64,000 bases of DNA, taken from NCBI GenBank assembly GCA_000611775.1, contig KK106981.1, positions 2,479,211-2,543,210 on the forward strand. The letters run 5' to 3'. The notes under the pieces were generated by a model. It was given only the letters and a program-made list of their open reading frames with translations, searched no databases and had not been told where the DNA came from. How positions within the stretch are numbered: the first letter of the stretch is position 1; the number at the start of each line of letters is the position of its first letter. This DNA comes from Umbilicaria muhlenbergii. Lineage: Eukaryota; Ascomycota; Lecanoromycetes; Umbilicariales; Umbilicariaceae. Below are positions 22,571 through 33,356 of this stretch, piece after piece. A program made the translations under genes and the position numbers.

Positions 22571-24909
22571 TCATGCAGCCCCTATCTTATCCTTTGGTAG
22601 GAAAGCCCATACCGTTCCAATAACAGCCATGATGGAACATATCACGATCAGGAACCAATCCAACACCCTTTCCTTCATACTGATTTCATCCCCAAAAAGC
22701 TTCAGATAGAACGCTAACGGCAAGATGACGCAAATCGTGAAACACAGAGCCGAACCCATCAAGGCCATAATGCGGTCGAAAGACGGAACGAGGATAGCGA
22801 TAATGAGGATTACTATTATGGTGGCGATCCGAATCGTGCATTTCAGCAAACCCCGAGACCAACCAGAGAGGCCTATGAGGCTGGGAGAGGGGGAAACAGC
22901 GCGAGCATCAAGCCCGCAGAAGATCTCGATAGTACTAACGATGGGGCGTGCACTTCGTAAGACGTCAGTTCACCCATCGCCAAGGTCTTTTGCACTAAAC
23001 GCAAGTATACTTACTTCAATGGAATTTTCGTAAGCGGTATGACGGCAATGAAAACGACGATAAGAACAGACAGCGCCTGAGGATATCCCTCTGTTAATAG
23101 AATGTTGGACGTTATTTCGTCATGCGCATGTTCGCCAAACATCAGCAGACCAATAACAGCCATGCTGACATCGAGAAGGTACTATACTTTCCATTAGGGT
23201 GCAACATCTTTTGGTAGGATGAAGGGGCTTACTGTGAAGCTGTAGGTAATTTTCAAGCCTTTGGCATATTTCTGAGGGTGCCGCATGTCCCGGTATATGT
23301 TTGGAAACACACTATGACCACCCCACGGAGCTGGCCCATTTATCAGTGTCCACCAACAAGCCCGAAGAGAAGAGAAGAACCCTACACATGAGAATCCCAA
23401 AGCTCAGTGGTAATACAGACCACTGGTGAGGGAGTAAGGGTGTCGTAGCTGGCTCTCGCAGTGATCCCGGGGAATGCGGCTTTATGAGGCCGTCGACGAA
23501 GACTAATAGAACGACTACTTAAATTTTAGCAATGCACCTAGAGGAGAGTGTACATGACGGACATACTTCCAAAGCAACTCAGAATACCTACAACGCTCGA
23601 GATGCTCAACATCCGTAAGGGTACAAAGCTGAGTGGAATCAGAATGACGCCGCAAACGAGCTTCCACTCGACGACACCCAATCCCGGTATCAGAGCATCA
23701 AGACTATCTGCGAAGAGAACCACGAGGGCCACACAAGCTGCAATGAGCTCGATAGTGAAAAGGATGCTTGTCGCCACCCGTGCGCGGTAGCCAAATGAAA
23801 CGAAGGCTAGATCAGCGAAGGTGATGAGAGAATTGTCTACATCCAGACATTTGGCTAGAAGCCCCGCGGTATAAGAAGTGACGATGGCCGAGAGGAAGAG
23901 AAATACCATTCCTATTAGCCAGCCGGCGTATTTCATTCCCAGGGGCAGGCTCAACAACCCAACACCAATCAAGACATTTACAGAATTGAAGATTGTCTGC
24001 GGCAGCGTAGATTGTCCTACTACCACGCTCACGATCTTGCCATCCTCACGCTCGACGCGTTTGACGAGTAATGGTTCTCGTTCTTTGTCTGGTTCCTGTG
24101 CACCTGTAACTTGCTGCTGGCGAAACAATTCTCCCGCATGGCGCATGGATGATTCATTAACCCGAGAAGTCAGAGACCCATAGGTGCCAGCATAACTCGA
24201 TGCGAAGGTAGAGGCTAGATACGGAGCGTGCGCGACAATACTTGGTTTTCCGTCGTCCGGAGGCCCCTGGCTCGATTGTCTAACTATTAATCCGCTGTCA
24301 TTATCTTCTCCAGTATCGGGTGTTTCCAATACAGCTTCCTCGGCTGGCAATCCATCTTGCTCGAGCTGCTGACGTAGAAGCGACTTATGCGGCCTCGGTC
24401 CTCGCTCCACATCACTCGGTCGAGGACTGCTTTCAGCGTCTGTATCATCTACATCACGGAAGGACGAGCGAGACGGTGTGATTTCAAAGAACCCGGCAGC
24501 ACGCTGCCATGACCGTGCAAAATTCTCGATACTATTCAGTCCGCCGACTTGAGTGAAGGAGTGGATTCGCATAGACATTGAGGACCTAAGATGGTTTGAG
24601 AATCACGTCAATTCCGTTTCCTCGAACCACACTTTCGGGCCCCCTCAAATAAGGCGCTAACAGCCCCAAATTTCAGAGAACGGCACGCTAATAAATATCA
24701 ATTGCGTACCTTCGCCGTCGAAGGTTGTTCTGGGACCCGCCATTCTCTCCGTTGCCGTGAGGGATATCCAGACGATCTGATGTGCTTGCTGGGGACGGTC
24801 CGTCAAAGTGAACAACACTGGCCCGAGAGCCAATAGAGCCCTGCCTTGGCGATCGTCCATACTCGTAGTCATCCCAGTTGACGGGCTGCTTCGAGCTGGA
24901 GGTTGTCAT
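22571..24909 (-). CDS. AVT1: AVT1-like vacuolar amino-acid transporter (AAAP/SLC32 family)
   Basis: Proton-coupled amino-acid carrier, by homology on the vacuole. Six exons on the minus strand: 24909-24710, 24585-23567, 23517-23386, 23330-23233, 23181-23015 and 22952-22571. Every junction keeps frame and rebuilds a family motif, such as [21 protein letters not shown] and [15 protein letters not shown]. The product is 665 residues. A cytosolic N-terminus of about 260 residues (Ser/Asp-rich, with [12 protein letters not shown]) precedes about 10-11 membrane helices, the first starting [20 protein letters not shown]. The C-terminus is short. The second donor-acceptor pair (GTATGT..TTTAAG) uses AAG rather than CAG or TAG. 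Confidence 0.95.
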
Positions 24910-25845
24910 GACATTACCACCAGATGTGCGTTGAAGCCTGGGGTTGGAGAATCGGTCTTAGAGAGGGTGGCCAGCACAGGAAAACAATACAATAGGGAGA
25001 GCTCCCTAGTATATGAATTTAAGTGAGGTGGAGAGCCAACTAAGCTGCAGCATGCGTGCCGCCTTATCTGATCTGCGTGGGGAGGGGTAGATTTAAAAGG
25101 TGTAAGGGCACGCGAACCAGTCGATTCGCGGGGGAAAAAGCAAGGCTTGCGGAATAACAGCTGAATGTAGAAAATCAAAAGCCGTATGATGTAAAGTCGT
25201 TATGTACAAGGAGCAGAGAATTCGAAGTCATGACATTGAAATTGATTCCCACTCATGGCTGGTGAGCTAGCGGCGCGATAAGAAGCAAGACCTGTCTTGG
25301 CGGCAATTCAGCCGCCACAACAGTATCGCGCTACGGGAGAAGAAGGAGGGAGGCGTTCGTATCAGGCTTCTCTATGAGGGCCGTCAAGACAGAGGTATCG
25401 AAGCAGGAGACGAGGTTGACGCAGAGGAGGTGAAACACGTGCGAGCGACTGTGGTGCACCCCTCGACGGTAATGATGACGACGCGAACCAGCTGGAAAGC
25501 TAAAAGAGAAAGGGTGTGAGCCATCGAGGTAGATGTGCCTTACTCATCCTTGTATGAGCACCTTGGCCACGCTCAGCCAGCGATGCGTGTGAGCTGACAC
25601 TATGACACACTTTTGACCACTTTTGACTACTTTTGGAGTCTTTGACTCCCGACGTAGGGCTGAGGCGATTGACGTAGCGAAATTTTCTCCCCACAATTTC
25701 GGCACGTAGCAAAGAATCTTACACCCCGTAGCAGAAGACAAGATTCTCCAGCTTTCACACCTAGAAGCTGCATTACACCGTGCGTCAGATCCACTTGTGA
25801 CGTTGTGCCCTCTCTGAGAGTGTCTACTGCGTTCCTGCGCTCAAG
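24910..25845. other. Divergent promoter region, transporter / eRF1
   Basis: 936 bases between the starts of the AVT-like gene (minus) and eRF1 (plus). No gene supported. A short tandem of CACTTTTGAC-like units lies at about 25,608-25,645. Confidence 0.45.
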
Positions 25846-27318
25846 ATGAGCGCCCCTCAGGCGAACGAGGCGGAGAAGAACATTGAGATATGGAAGGTGA
25901 AGAAGCTGATCAAGCGCCTCGAGGCTGCAAGGGGGAATGGAACCTCGATGATTTCCCTCATCATTCGTGTGTATAACCCGTAACAGTCAGATGGCCTTGA
26001 ATATCACTAAAACGGTCATATTGCAGCCCCAAAGGATCAGGTCTCCCGTGCGGCCAAAATGTTGGCAGAAGAATTCGTACGTCAAGGCCAGTGGAGATTA
26101 CTTGCTCATATACTCATTTTTTAAGGGAACTGCATCCAACATCAAATCTCGAGTGAACCGCTTGTCGGTCTTGTCTGCGATTACCTCTACTCAGCAGCGC
26201 CTTAAGTTGTATACCAAAGTGCCTCCCAACGGCTTGGTGGTATACTGCGGTGAAATCATCACGTCAGAAGGTAAAGAGCGGAAGATCAACATCGATTTTG
26301 AGCCCTTCAAACCCATCAATACCTCTCTATACTTGTGTGACAACAAATTCCACACCGAAGCCCTGAGCGAGCTGTTGGAGTCGGATCAGAAGTTCGGCTT
26401 CATCATCATGGACGGTAACGGTGCGCTGTTCGGGACACTCAGTGGCAATACCAGGGATGTAGTCCACAAATTCTCCGTGGATCTTCCAAAGAAACACGGT
26501 CGTGGAGGGCAGTCGGCTCTCCGTTTTGCGCGTTTACGTGAGGAGAAGCGTCACAATTACGTCCGCAAAGTTGCCGAGTTGGCAGTACAGAACTTCATCA
26601 CGAATGATAAGGTCAACGTTGCTGGTATCATCCTAGCGGGTTCTGCCGATTTCAAGAACGATCTCAACCAGTCTGACATGTTCGATAACCGCCTACAGAG
26701 CAAGGTTATCAAGGTTGTGGACGTATCATACGGAGGGGAGAACGGCTTCAATCAGGCAATCGAACTGGCTGCGGAGACATTGAGCAATGTCAAGTTTATT
26801 CAAGAGAAGAAGTTGATCGGTAAATACTTCGAGGAGATCAGCCAGGACAGTGGTAGAGTGTGTTATGGTGTGGAAGATACGCTCAAGGCTCTTGAACTCG
26901 GTGCGGCAGAGACTCTCATCGTCTATGAGAATCTTGACATTACTCGATGGGTGTTGAAAGCATCCACGGGCTCTGACGTTATCCTGCATACCAGCAAATC
27001 GCAGGAGGCTGATCGAGAGATGTTCATGGACAAAGAAACAGGTCAAGAGATGGAGGTCATTGACCAAGGCTCGTTCCTGGAATGGCTTGCAGAGAAGTAC
27101 AAGGACTTTGGCGCCAACCTCGAATTCGTATCCGACCGTTCTAGCGAAGGAAACCAATTCGTGAAAGGCTTTGGTGGTATTGGAGCCATGCTTCGATACA
27201 AGGTCAATTTCGAACAACTCGCCGATTTCGATGACGAAGATGAATTTTATGATGGTGAGATGACCATTTTATCGACTTTATTGGGGGATCTAAGTTAATC
27301 AAAACAACAACAGATTGA
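25846..27318 (+). CDS. SUP45: Eukaryotic release factor 1 (eRF1/SUP45)
   Basis: Recognises all three stop codons and triggers peptide release, with eRF3 as partner. Exons 25846-25966, 26027-26076, 26126-27254 and a proposed 5-base last exon 27314-27318 (AT TGA). Decoding motifs are intact: TASNIKS (residues 59-65) and YLCDNKF (126-132). The peptidyl-transferase motif GGQ is at 184-186 in HGRGGQS. The product is 434 residues ending DEDEFYDD, close to the family's usual 435-440. Without the last splice (GTGAGA..ACAG) the frame would run to TAA at 27298 and end in an unfamiliar tail ([13 protein letters not shown]); I prefer the spliced form. First-intron acceptor TTGCAG rebuilds SLIIPPKDQ. Confidence 0.97.
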
Positions 27319-27427
27319 CGTTTTGGTACCCTCGCAGTGAGCGAGGAAGCACGCCCAGATGACCCGCCAAGGGCAGATCTGACGGCTTCCCGCCAGCAGC
27401 GCCCCGGCAACGCTTCGAGACGCGAAG

Positions 27428-27677
27428 ATGAAGTCCACGGCGGCTCTGAGCCGTGCCGACCACGATTGTAAAATGCATCTACCCATCGTCACAGGTATAT
27501 ATTCTTCATGCGTATCTAGAACTTCCTTTCGCTAACGTGTGTAACCCAGAAAGCACACCGTCAAAGAAGGGGCCAAAGAACGACTTGATGAAACAAATCG
27601 GCGAAATGGGTCCAGTGGCCACCTGGCGCAACGGGGCGGCTTGGTCTGTGACTGGCAGAATTGCAACGGCGGGATAA
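27428..27677 (+). CDS. Possible small two-exon gene, 64 residues
   Basis: ATG at 27428 opens 22 codons, then a well-formed 55-base intron (GTATAT at 27495, CTAAC branch site, CAG at 27547-27549) joins in frame to 27550-27677. The product begins MKSTAALSRADHDCKMHLPI and ends WRNGAAWSVTGRIATAG, with a lysine-rich middle (PSKKGPKNDLMKQIGEMGP). It begins only 110 bases after the eRF1 stop. No family recognised. It could also be part of the eRF1 3' untranslated region. The in-frame splice and the absence of stops support coding, but only weakly at this length. Confidence 0.4.
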
Positions 27678-27823
27678 TGTGATGGCAGTAGGATGTGATG
27701 AAATTATTTGCTTGATTATTCGAGATTACGTTTAGAATTCCATCCATCTGGTATTTTGATCCATGCTGCAAGGACTCAAAACAAGTTGTAGCTTGGCGAA
27801 TTATAGAAATAAGTAGGGCCTCT

Positions 27824-28738
27824 TCACCACAGAACAATAGCAAAATTATTCCTCGCCCCCCCAGTTTTAAGCTCCTCCTTCTTCCAGGCCTTCCGCCGTC
27901 CCTTGTCGGGACCCTCAAACCTCCACAGATAATATACCAACTTCTTACTCATCTTCCTCTGCTTCAAAACATACCCTAGACTTTCCATAATCGCCTCCAA
28001 CCTCTCCTCATCCAAGTACCTCGAATTCAGCACACACGGCGCCGGGAGCACAAGAAACAATGCCGGCACTGTCTCCCCCAACCCCACCTCTCCTTCCCTG
28101 CCACTGCAACTTCTCAGGAACTTCCCTACCCGCCTCAGCATCTCCCCCCTCCCCGCAGCATCCCCTACATAATTCACCACCAAACTCAAACTCACAACAT
28201 CAAACCCCTCCCTCTCCAACGCCTCAGCACCGTCTGGAATAGGCCGCTCCATAAAATCCTGCTCTTCGATCTCAGAAGGATGTTGTGAGTGCAGGTCTAT
28301 GCGCGTAACGGAGAAGAAAGGCGAGCGCGAGCAGGCGTTTGAGGGGCTGAGGGCACCGACTTCGAGGAGGCGGAGCGGCGGGGTTGAGATAGGTCCTGTG
28401 CTTGCTTTATCCCTTGAGAGGAGCGGGGAGAGCCATTCTACGAGGACTTTGCTGGAATCACCGCCGCGCTCGGAGGATTGCCCGGTGATGCTCGCTTGTT
28501 GGTATTTTGGGAGGCCGCCCGCGGCGTCGATCTGCGCTTGCAGGGAGGCGGCGAGGACGGTATCATTGGCGGTAAGAGCGGCGGTCAGGCGCTTCTGTAG
28601 GGTGTGGTGCGTGCGGATTAGGGTGCGGGTTGCTTGGGAGGAGAGTGTTGGGGGTTTCTGGATTATTGGAGGGCGGCCATGGGAAAGGAGACCGATGGTT
28701 TTCTTGCGCTTTTTGGTAGGCATAACGAGACAGTTCAT
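27824..28738 (-). CDS. BMT2: 25S rRNA adenine-N1 methyltransferase (BMT2)
   Basis: Nucleolar SAM-dependent enzyme that makes one m1A in helix 65 of 25S rRNA in yeast. One exon, 304 residues. N-terminal basic stretch PTKKRKKT suggests nuclear import. The family signature GGLPKYQQASITGQSSERGG is near residue 75-95, the SAM-binding glycine region is LLEVGALSPSNAC, and DVVSLSLVVNYV follows. ATG codons lie at residues 1 and 6; the second (MPTKKRKKT) looks the more natural start. Divergent from the uL23 gene by about 225 bases, so two ribosome-biogenesis genes share a promoter region. The gene contains a sharp skew switch at about 28,265. Confidence 0.93.
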   Translation of the reverse strand: MNCLVMPTKKRKKTIGLLSHGRPPIIQKPPTLSSQATRTLIRTHHTLQKRLTAALTANDTVLAASLQAQIDAAGGLPKYQQASITGQSSERGGDSSKVLVEWLSPLLSRDKASTGPISTPPLRLLEVGALSPSNACSRSPFFSVTRIDLHSQHPSEIEEQDFMERPIPDGAEALEREGFDVVSLSLVVNYVGDAAGRGEMLRRVGKFLRSCSGREGEVGLGETVPALFLVLPAPCVLNSRYLDEERLEAIMESLGYVLKQRKMSKKLVYYLWRFEGPDKGRRKAWKKEELKTGGARNNFAIVLW

Positions 28739-28963
28739 ACCTAGCCAGCTGAGCTGACCAGGAGATTTATTGATGCCTCAGCCCATTTGATGTTATGTTA
28801 AGCGGAATTGGTGGAGGGAGATGCTCATGTAGCTTTTTGGCGCTAGTGCTTCGGCAACTTCCGTAGCCCACAAACTAGGGTTCGAGTTTTGTTAGCGAGA
28901 GAATTGTAGGAAACATTTGGATGATCTAGACACCGACGACAACGATACACAACCACAGTCGCC

Positions 28964-29698
28964 ATGCCGCCAAAAGATAGCAAGAAGGGTGAGCCAATTC
29001 CCTTCAGTTTCTGAATAGTCATCGTGGCAGAGGTTTGGGGGCTTGGGAGGTTGTCTTGAGAGTATGACGGCAACGGGAAATCCAGCGATGATGGGGCCAT
29101 TGAAAGGACGATTGTTGCGTCGAAGACCAGGGAAACTGCGGAAACATGCTCACAGGGAAAGGTTCCGTTCCTCCGTATGCTTACGATCTCTTTCCATAGG
29201 CCCCAAGGCTGGCAGCAAGCCAAATGCCAAAGCCAGTGCAGCCGCAAAGGCCACTCTCCGCGGTGTACTACTTCCCTCACCATCATCTATCCCACACCAG
29301 CACTAACAATCCGCCAGGTCAACTCCCACAAAACACGCAAAGTCCGCCTAAGCACGACCTTCCACCGACCCAAGACGCTCCAACTGTCCCGCGCCCCCAA
29401 ATACCCACGCAAATCCGTCCCCCATGAGCCCCGCCTCGACCATCACAAAGTCATCATCCACCCGCTAAACACCGAGAGCGCGATGAAGAAGATTGAGGAG
29501 AACAACACGCTGGTTTTCATTTGCGACGTCAAGGCCAATAAGAGGCAGATCAAGGAGGCGTTGAAGAAGCTTTATGATGTCGACTGTGTGAAGATCAATA
29601 CTTTGATCAGGCCGGATGGGTCGAAGAAGGCGTTTGCGAGGTTGACGCCGGATGTTGATGCGCTGGATATTGCGGCGACGAAGTTGGCGATTGTTTAA
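28964..29698 (+). CDS. RPL25: 60S ribosomal protein uL23 (RPL25/L23A)
   Basis: Component of the large subunit at the polypeptide exit tunnel, docking site for SRP and other nascent-chain factors. Exons 28964-28988, 29200-29264 and 29318-29698 give 156 residues. Basic eukaryote-specific N-terminus ([20 protein letters not shown]), then [21 protein letters not shown] and the globular uL23 fold ending [20 protein letters not shown]. The first intron is 211 bases, about three times longer than most in the window, as often seen near the start of ribosomal-protein genes. Codon third positions flip from C/A to G/T at about 29,480. Confidence 0.97.
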
Positions 29699-30111
29699 GT
29701 GGTGCGATGGCTACTGGGCTGAGCCGGGGTGTTAGCTGCGTGTTGCTATCAATCCAGTGGCAATCTGCTCGATCCTACATCTGCGCCAAATGACCAACGT
29801 GATTATCAATGCCAGATGGGGCCACAGCAAATCCGATACAGTGGGACGATGTTAAGAAGACATATTGTAGTTTGGAGTAATGTCTATGCATCTGCCCTTG
29901 ATCGGGAGATGCTAGGAAGCCCACCCAAGCGCCAACACATGCTATATCGTACACCACAATTCCCAGCCGCAAAGAAAGGAAGCCCTACAACCACAGGCCC
30001 TCCCTCTCGACCACATCACCAGCCTCTATCCTCTCAGCCCTCTTCCATAGCTAGCCTCCCACACTTTCCCACCAACTCTTCACCCATCTCCCTTGCAATC
30101 GCTCTACTCCA
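29699..30111. other. Intergenic, convergent 3' ends
   Basis: Between the convergent 3' ends of uL23 and TIM8. No gene seen. The right part (from about 29,990) is the C-rich half of the TIM8 skew switch. Confidence 0.5.
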
Positions 30112-30579
30112 TTACATACCCTGACTCCTCAAGTTCTCCAAATGCTTCAGCACCGTCATATTCGCATCCATAAACCGATCCACACAATTCTGCGTGCAGC
30201 TCTCCTCATTCCGCTCCAATTTCCCCGACGAGATCTTGCCCGTCACGCATTTCGTCCAGCAAATGTCTGTGAGGCCGTGCACGGCTGTAGCGTCAAACGA
30301 AGAGCGTGGAAGTCAGTCAATGTAGATTGATAGGCTGCGTGGATTGGGGGTGGGAAAAGGGTATATGGGGATCCAGGGGGCAGGGAAGGGCAAGGGTAAA
30401 GGGGGCATTGTAGAAGGGCGAATTGGAGAGGGAGAGAGTGGGGAGAAGGAATACAGACATTGCTGGATCCTGGATTTCTGGGACTCGTTGACGATGAATT
30501 GTTGCAGTTCCTGCTTGTCGGCCGCGGAGAGCTTGGAGAGGTCGAGTTGTTGCTGCCCGAGGCTGGAGGAGGAGTCCAT
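30112..30579 (-). CDS. TIM8: Mitochondrial intermembrane-space chaperone TIM8
   Basis: Small Tim protein that, with Tim13, guides hydrophobic precursors across the intermembrane space. Two exons, 30579-30459 and 30284-30112, give 97 residues. The twin CX3C motif is complete: C49/C53 (CWTKC) and C70/C74 (CTQNC), spaced 16 residues apart as in the family; oxidation by Mia40 would form two disulfides. The N-terminus (LDLSKLSAADKQELQQFI) is typical of Tim8. The intron donor is GTCTGT, weaker than consensus, but the join RIQQSVHGLTDICW is clearly right. Confidence 0.96.
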
Positions 30580-30909
30580 GTTAATGGATGTTTGTATGAG
30601 CCAATCGCCAATCTATCGACAAGGAACGAGAGCAGAAATAATTACGGCGTTGAGGGGCTTTGTATTCGGACCGGACTCGATAGGAGGCACGAGGGATGCA
30701 GAGCTCTTAAAAATATGTGTTTGCGCTGTTTGCACCTGCCCTACCTCCATGACGCTCATTTTTCATTCCCACCCCACTCCACCCCACCCCACCCTATCCC
30801 ACCAACAGTACCCTACGAACTCCCCACCTCACTCCCTACCCCATTACCCCCCATCTTCTTTACCAATCCCCAACAAACCCTCTCTGTCCAACATCCCAAC
30901 CCCCCAAAA
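30580..30909. other. Divergent promoter region
   Basis: Shared upstream region of TIM8 (minus) and the small membrane protein (plus). Contains a CCCCA/CCACC-rich tract at about 30,775-30,805 (tandem ACCCC-type units). No gene. Confidence 0.45.
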
Positions 30910-31527
30910 ATGCGATCCCACCTCTCCCTCGAAAAAGACACCGAAGCCAACGCCGCCGCCTCCGCCGCCGCCCGCGGCGCCGCCTTCGGCGCCACGAAAT
31001 GGGGCATAGCGACCGCCGCGCTGGGCGTGCTGGCGTACGGCATCTCGCCCATCTACCGCGGCCTGACCTTCCAATTCAAAGTGTACCGCTCCCCCTCTCC
31101 CCCGCCTCCTCTCCACTTACCCGATCGCCATCTCCTCTGCCTTTGCCACCGCCGATGGATGTTTATGATACGAGATTCTGGGGGGGTTTTCACGGGCTGA
31201 TTTCATGGGTGGGCGGGGGAGGAATACAGGTTCGTCCAAATGTCCGGCATGACCCTCGGCGGGATGATCGAGGCCGATCGGAGGTTGAGGGAGTACGAGG
31301 GGGTGGTGCGGAGGAGGAAGAGGGTGGAGCGCGATCAGCAGGTTTGGAGGCGGTGGGAGGGGCTTGTGGAGGGGGAGGCGCATGTGAGCCCGGGGGGCCG
31401 GCAAGGGAGCCGCGCAGAGGAGGATGAGTCGCAGGGGAGTCGGGGAGAGAAGGGTGAGCCTCGAGATCAAAAGAGCGAGCCGCTTCAAGGCAAGGAGCGA
31501 GCTCCAGGAGAGGCGGGGAAGGGATAG
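30910..31527 (+). CDS. Small conserved fungal membrane protein, function unknown
   Basis: Two exons, 30910-31082 and 31230-31527 (GTACCG..ACAG), giving 156 residues. An Ala-rich start (ANAAASAAARGAAFGATKWG) leads to one membrane helix (IATAALGVLAYGISPIYRGL), then a conserved soluble stretch TFQFKVFVQMSGMTLGGMIEADRRLREYE after the splice, and a charged Gly/Arg/Glu C-terminus. The layout recalls small mitochondrial inner-membrane proteins with HIG1-like organisation, and the gene faces TIM8, but neither fact proves location. I do not recognise a named gene. The 5' half is C-rich and the 3' half G-rich, switching at about 31,160. Confidence 0.8.
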
Positions 31528-32181
31528 TGCTGGATTGAAAAGGCGGGGGGGCGGAGGAGGGGGAATGCAGATGCTGGCGTATGGATCGGATAGCTGTGGT
31601 GGGAGAGGAGACGCATCGGAAAGGTGTTATGGGGGTAATGGTGGCATATTGCATCGACGTCGTTTGTGATGTGATTGTATAGAACAGGTAGGCTGGTTCT
31701 ATACAATCCCTAACCGCCGCCGATTTCTCTTGCGTCCTCGCCATTTGAGTTTGTTGACTCTCCAGCTCCGTGTGACCGCGGTCGGTCATAAGAGATGGAG
31801 AAATTGGGTGTGATTGGATGCAAGCCGGAAAACCTTCGTCACCGCAAGATGCACTGTGAAAAGAAAGTCAAGTTGGAGACAGAACCAAATATTGACATTG
31901 AACGTAAGGGCCAACTATGAACAGGAGAATAAAAGTATGTAAACCGTCGAAAAGTTGCCAAACAAAAGTCCTACCCATCCATCGCCGCCTCCGAAAAAAC
32001 ACGACTCGATCATCTTTTGAAACCGAGAGACCCCCAACCCAAATGTGCCATGTAAGTAGCCTCTCCCCGGCGAGTATACCCTATCACGCCCACTCCAACG
32101 CCAGCTCCAAGTATGATATCCCTCTTCCCCTCCCTCCCCCGTATCATTTTCCCATTTCCCCACCCCCCCCGAATCTCCTCC
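31528..32181. other. Intergenic, convergent 3' ends
   Basis: Between the unknown membrane protein and the SUR1-like gene, both ending toward this space. No gene seen; the right side is C-rich from about 32,090. Confidence 0.5.
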
Positions 32182-33356
32182 TCATACCTCATGCCTCTCC
32201 ACCAACTCATACTCCTTCTGATAACTCGTCCTCCTCCAAAGCCCCCCCCTCGCCCTCATCATCGGCCCCGCCCTCCCCCTCACCTGGCCCAGCAACAGCA
32301 CCCGCCCATACACCCACCACAACCCGGCGCCCACCACGCCCGCGACCAAAAACCCCGTCGCAGTCAACATGAGCCAATGCCTGCCCATCCAGAAGATCAA
32401 CTTGGCGTCATTCCCATGCCAGCTATTGCCGACATGGTGGGAAAAGAAACTCCAGGCGTGGCGGTTGTATTCGTCTTGCATGAGGATGCGGACGCGGCCG
32501 CCGGCGAGGTCGTCGCCCGTGTTGTCGCCCGAGGCCATGTATTCTTTCCAGATGACGCTGAGGAAGAGCGGGCCGGTACTGTACATGACGGTTATGTAGG
32601 GGAGTTGCCAGTTTTTGTTGTATTCCATCAGCGAGTCGATGACGCGCAGGAAGAAGGGGTGTTGCGGGGTGGCGCCCATGGCGTCGTTGGAGATGCCCGT
32701 TGGGGCTGTTTTGCGCACCCAGGCAGGGTAGGAGAGGAGGGGATCGAGACGTCGGTTGCAGCCCTGGAGGAGGGAGATGTCAGTGGCGGTTGTGCTAGAC
32801 TTTGGATCTGGCGGAACAGAGCTTGTGGGAATGATGGTTTATGAGGGGTGCTTTGTCACTCACATCGTCTAGATCAATGTAGATACCACCGAAATGCGCG
32901 AGAACGAAGTAGCGGATCGCGTCTGCGCGCTGAATGGGTTGCGAGTAGTTTGCGAAGGTATCCAGGAACCAAGGATATTCGGTAGCTATGAATGTATGGG
33001 ACTTCTCGTCGGTCCAAAGCTATCCACAATGTTAGCCCTACCGCCACCACCGGTCCAGCCTTAAGGGTAGGGCGCACCTTGTACTCGTAGTCCTCATGCA
33101 GGTCGATACAGCTCCTCTGGGCCTCCCTCCAGTGCCCTGGCACGCTGTCGTTGACGTATGTCTGATGTATGATCTTTGGAATCAGTTGTGGCCGGCCATC
33201 GATCAACGGAGAGTTCGGGGCAGGTAGTTCGGCACGGTGGATCGCGTCGTTGGCGCCATCTTCGATCAGGAGCGACAGGAGGGTGAAGACGCTGCGGACG
33301 AGGAAGGCGATGATGAGGAGGTTGACGACGAGGAAGATGACGAGGCCGCGACGCAT
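32182..33356 (-). CDS. SUR1: Inositol-phosphoceramide mannosyltransferase (SUR1/CSH1-like)
   Basis: Golgi glycosyltransferase of the DXD, OCH1-related fold that adds mannose from GDP-mannose to inositol phosphorylceramide. Three exons: 33356-33078, 33019-32864 and 32763-32182; 338 residues. N-terminal signal anchor (LVIFLVVNLLIIAFLV) and a second C-terminal membrane helix (MLTATGFLVAGVVGAGLWWVYG) bracket the lumenal catalytic domain. That domain has IPKIIHQTYV, the nucleotide-binding YIDLDD (DXD at about 142-145) and YSTGPLFLS. This two-helix layout fits SUR1/CSH1 better than OCH1. Exon 3 contains a skew switch at about 32,440. Confidence 0.9.

Noticed and set aside
28989-29199. Intron-encoded snoRNA in the long first intron of uL23
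   Set aside because: I looked for C and D boxes: a near C box (GATGATG) is present but no CTGA follows it in the right order and spacing.
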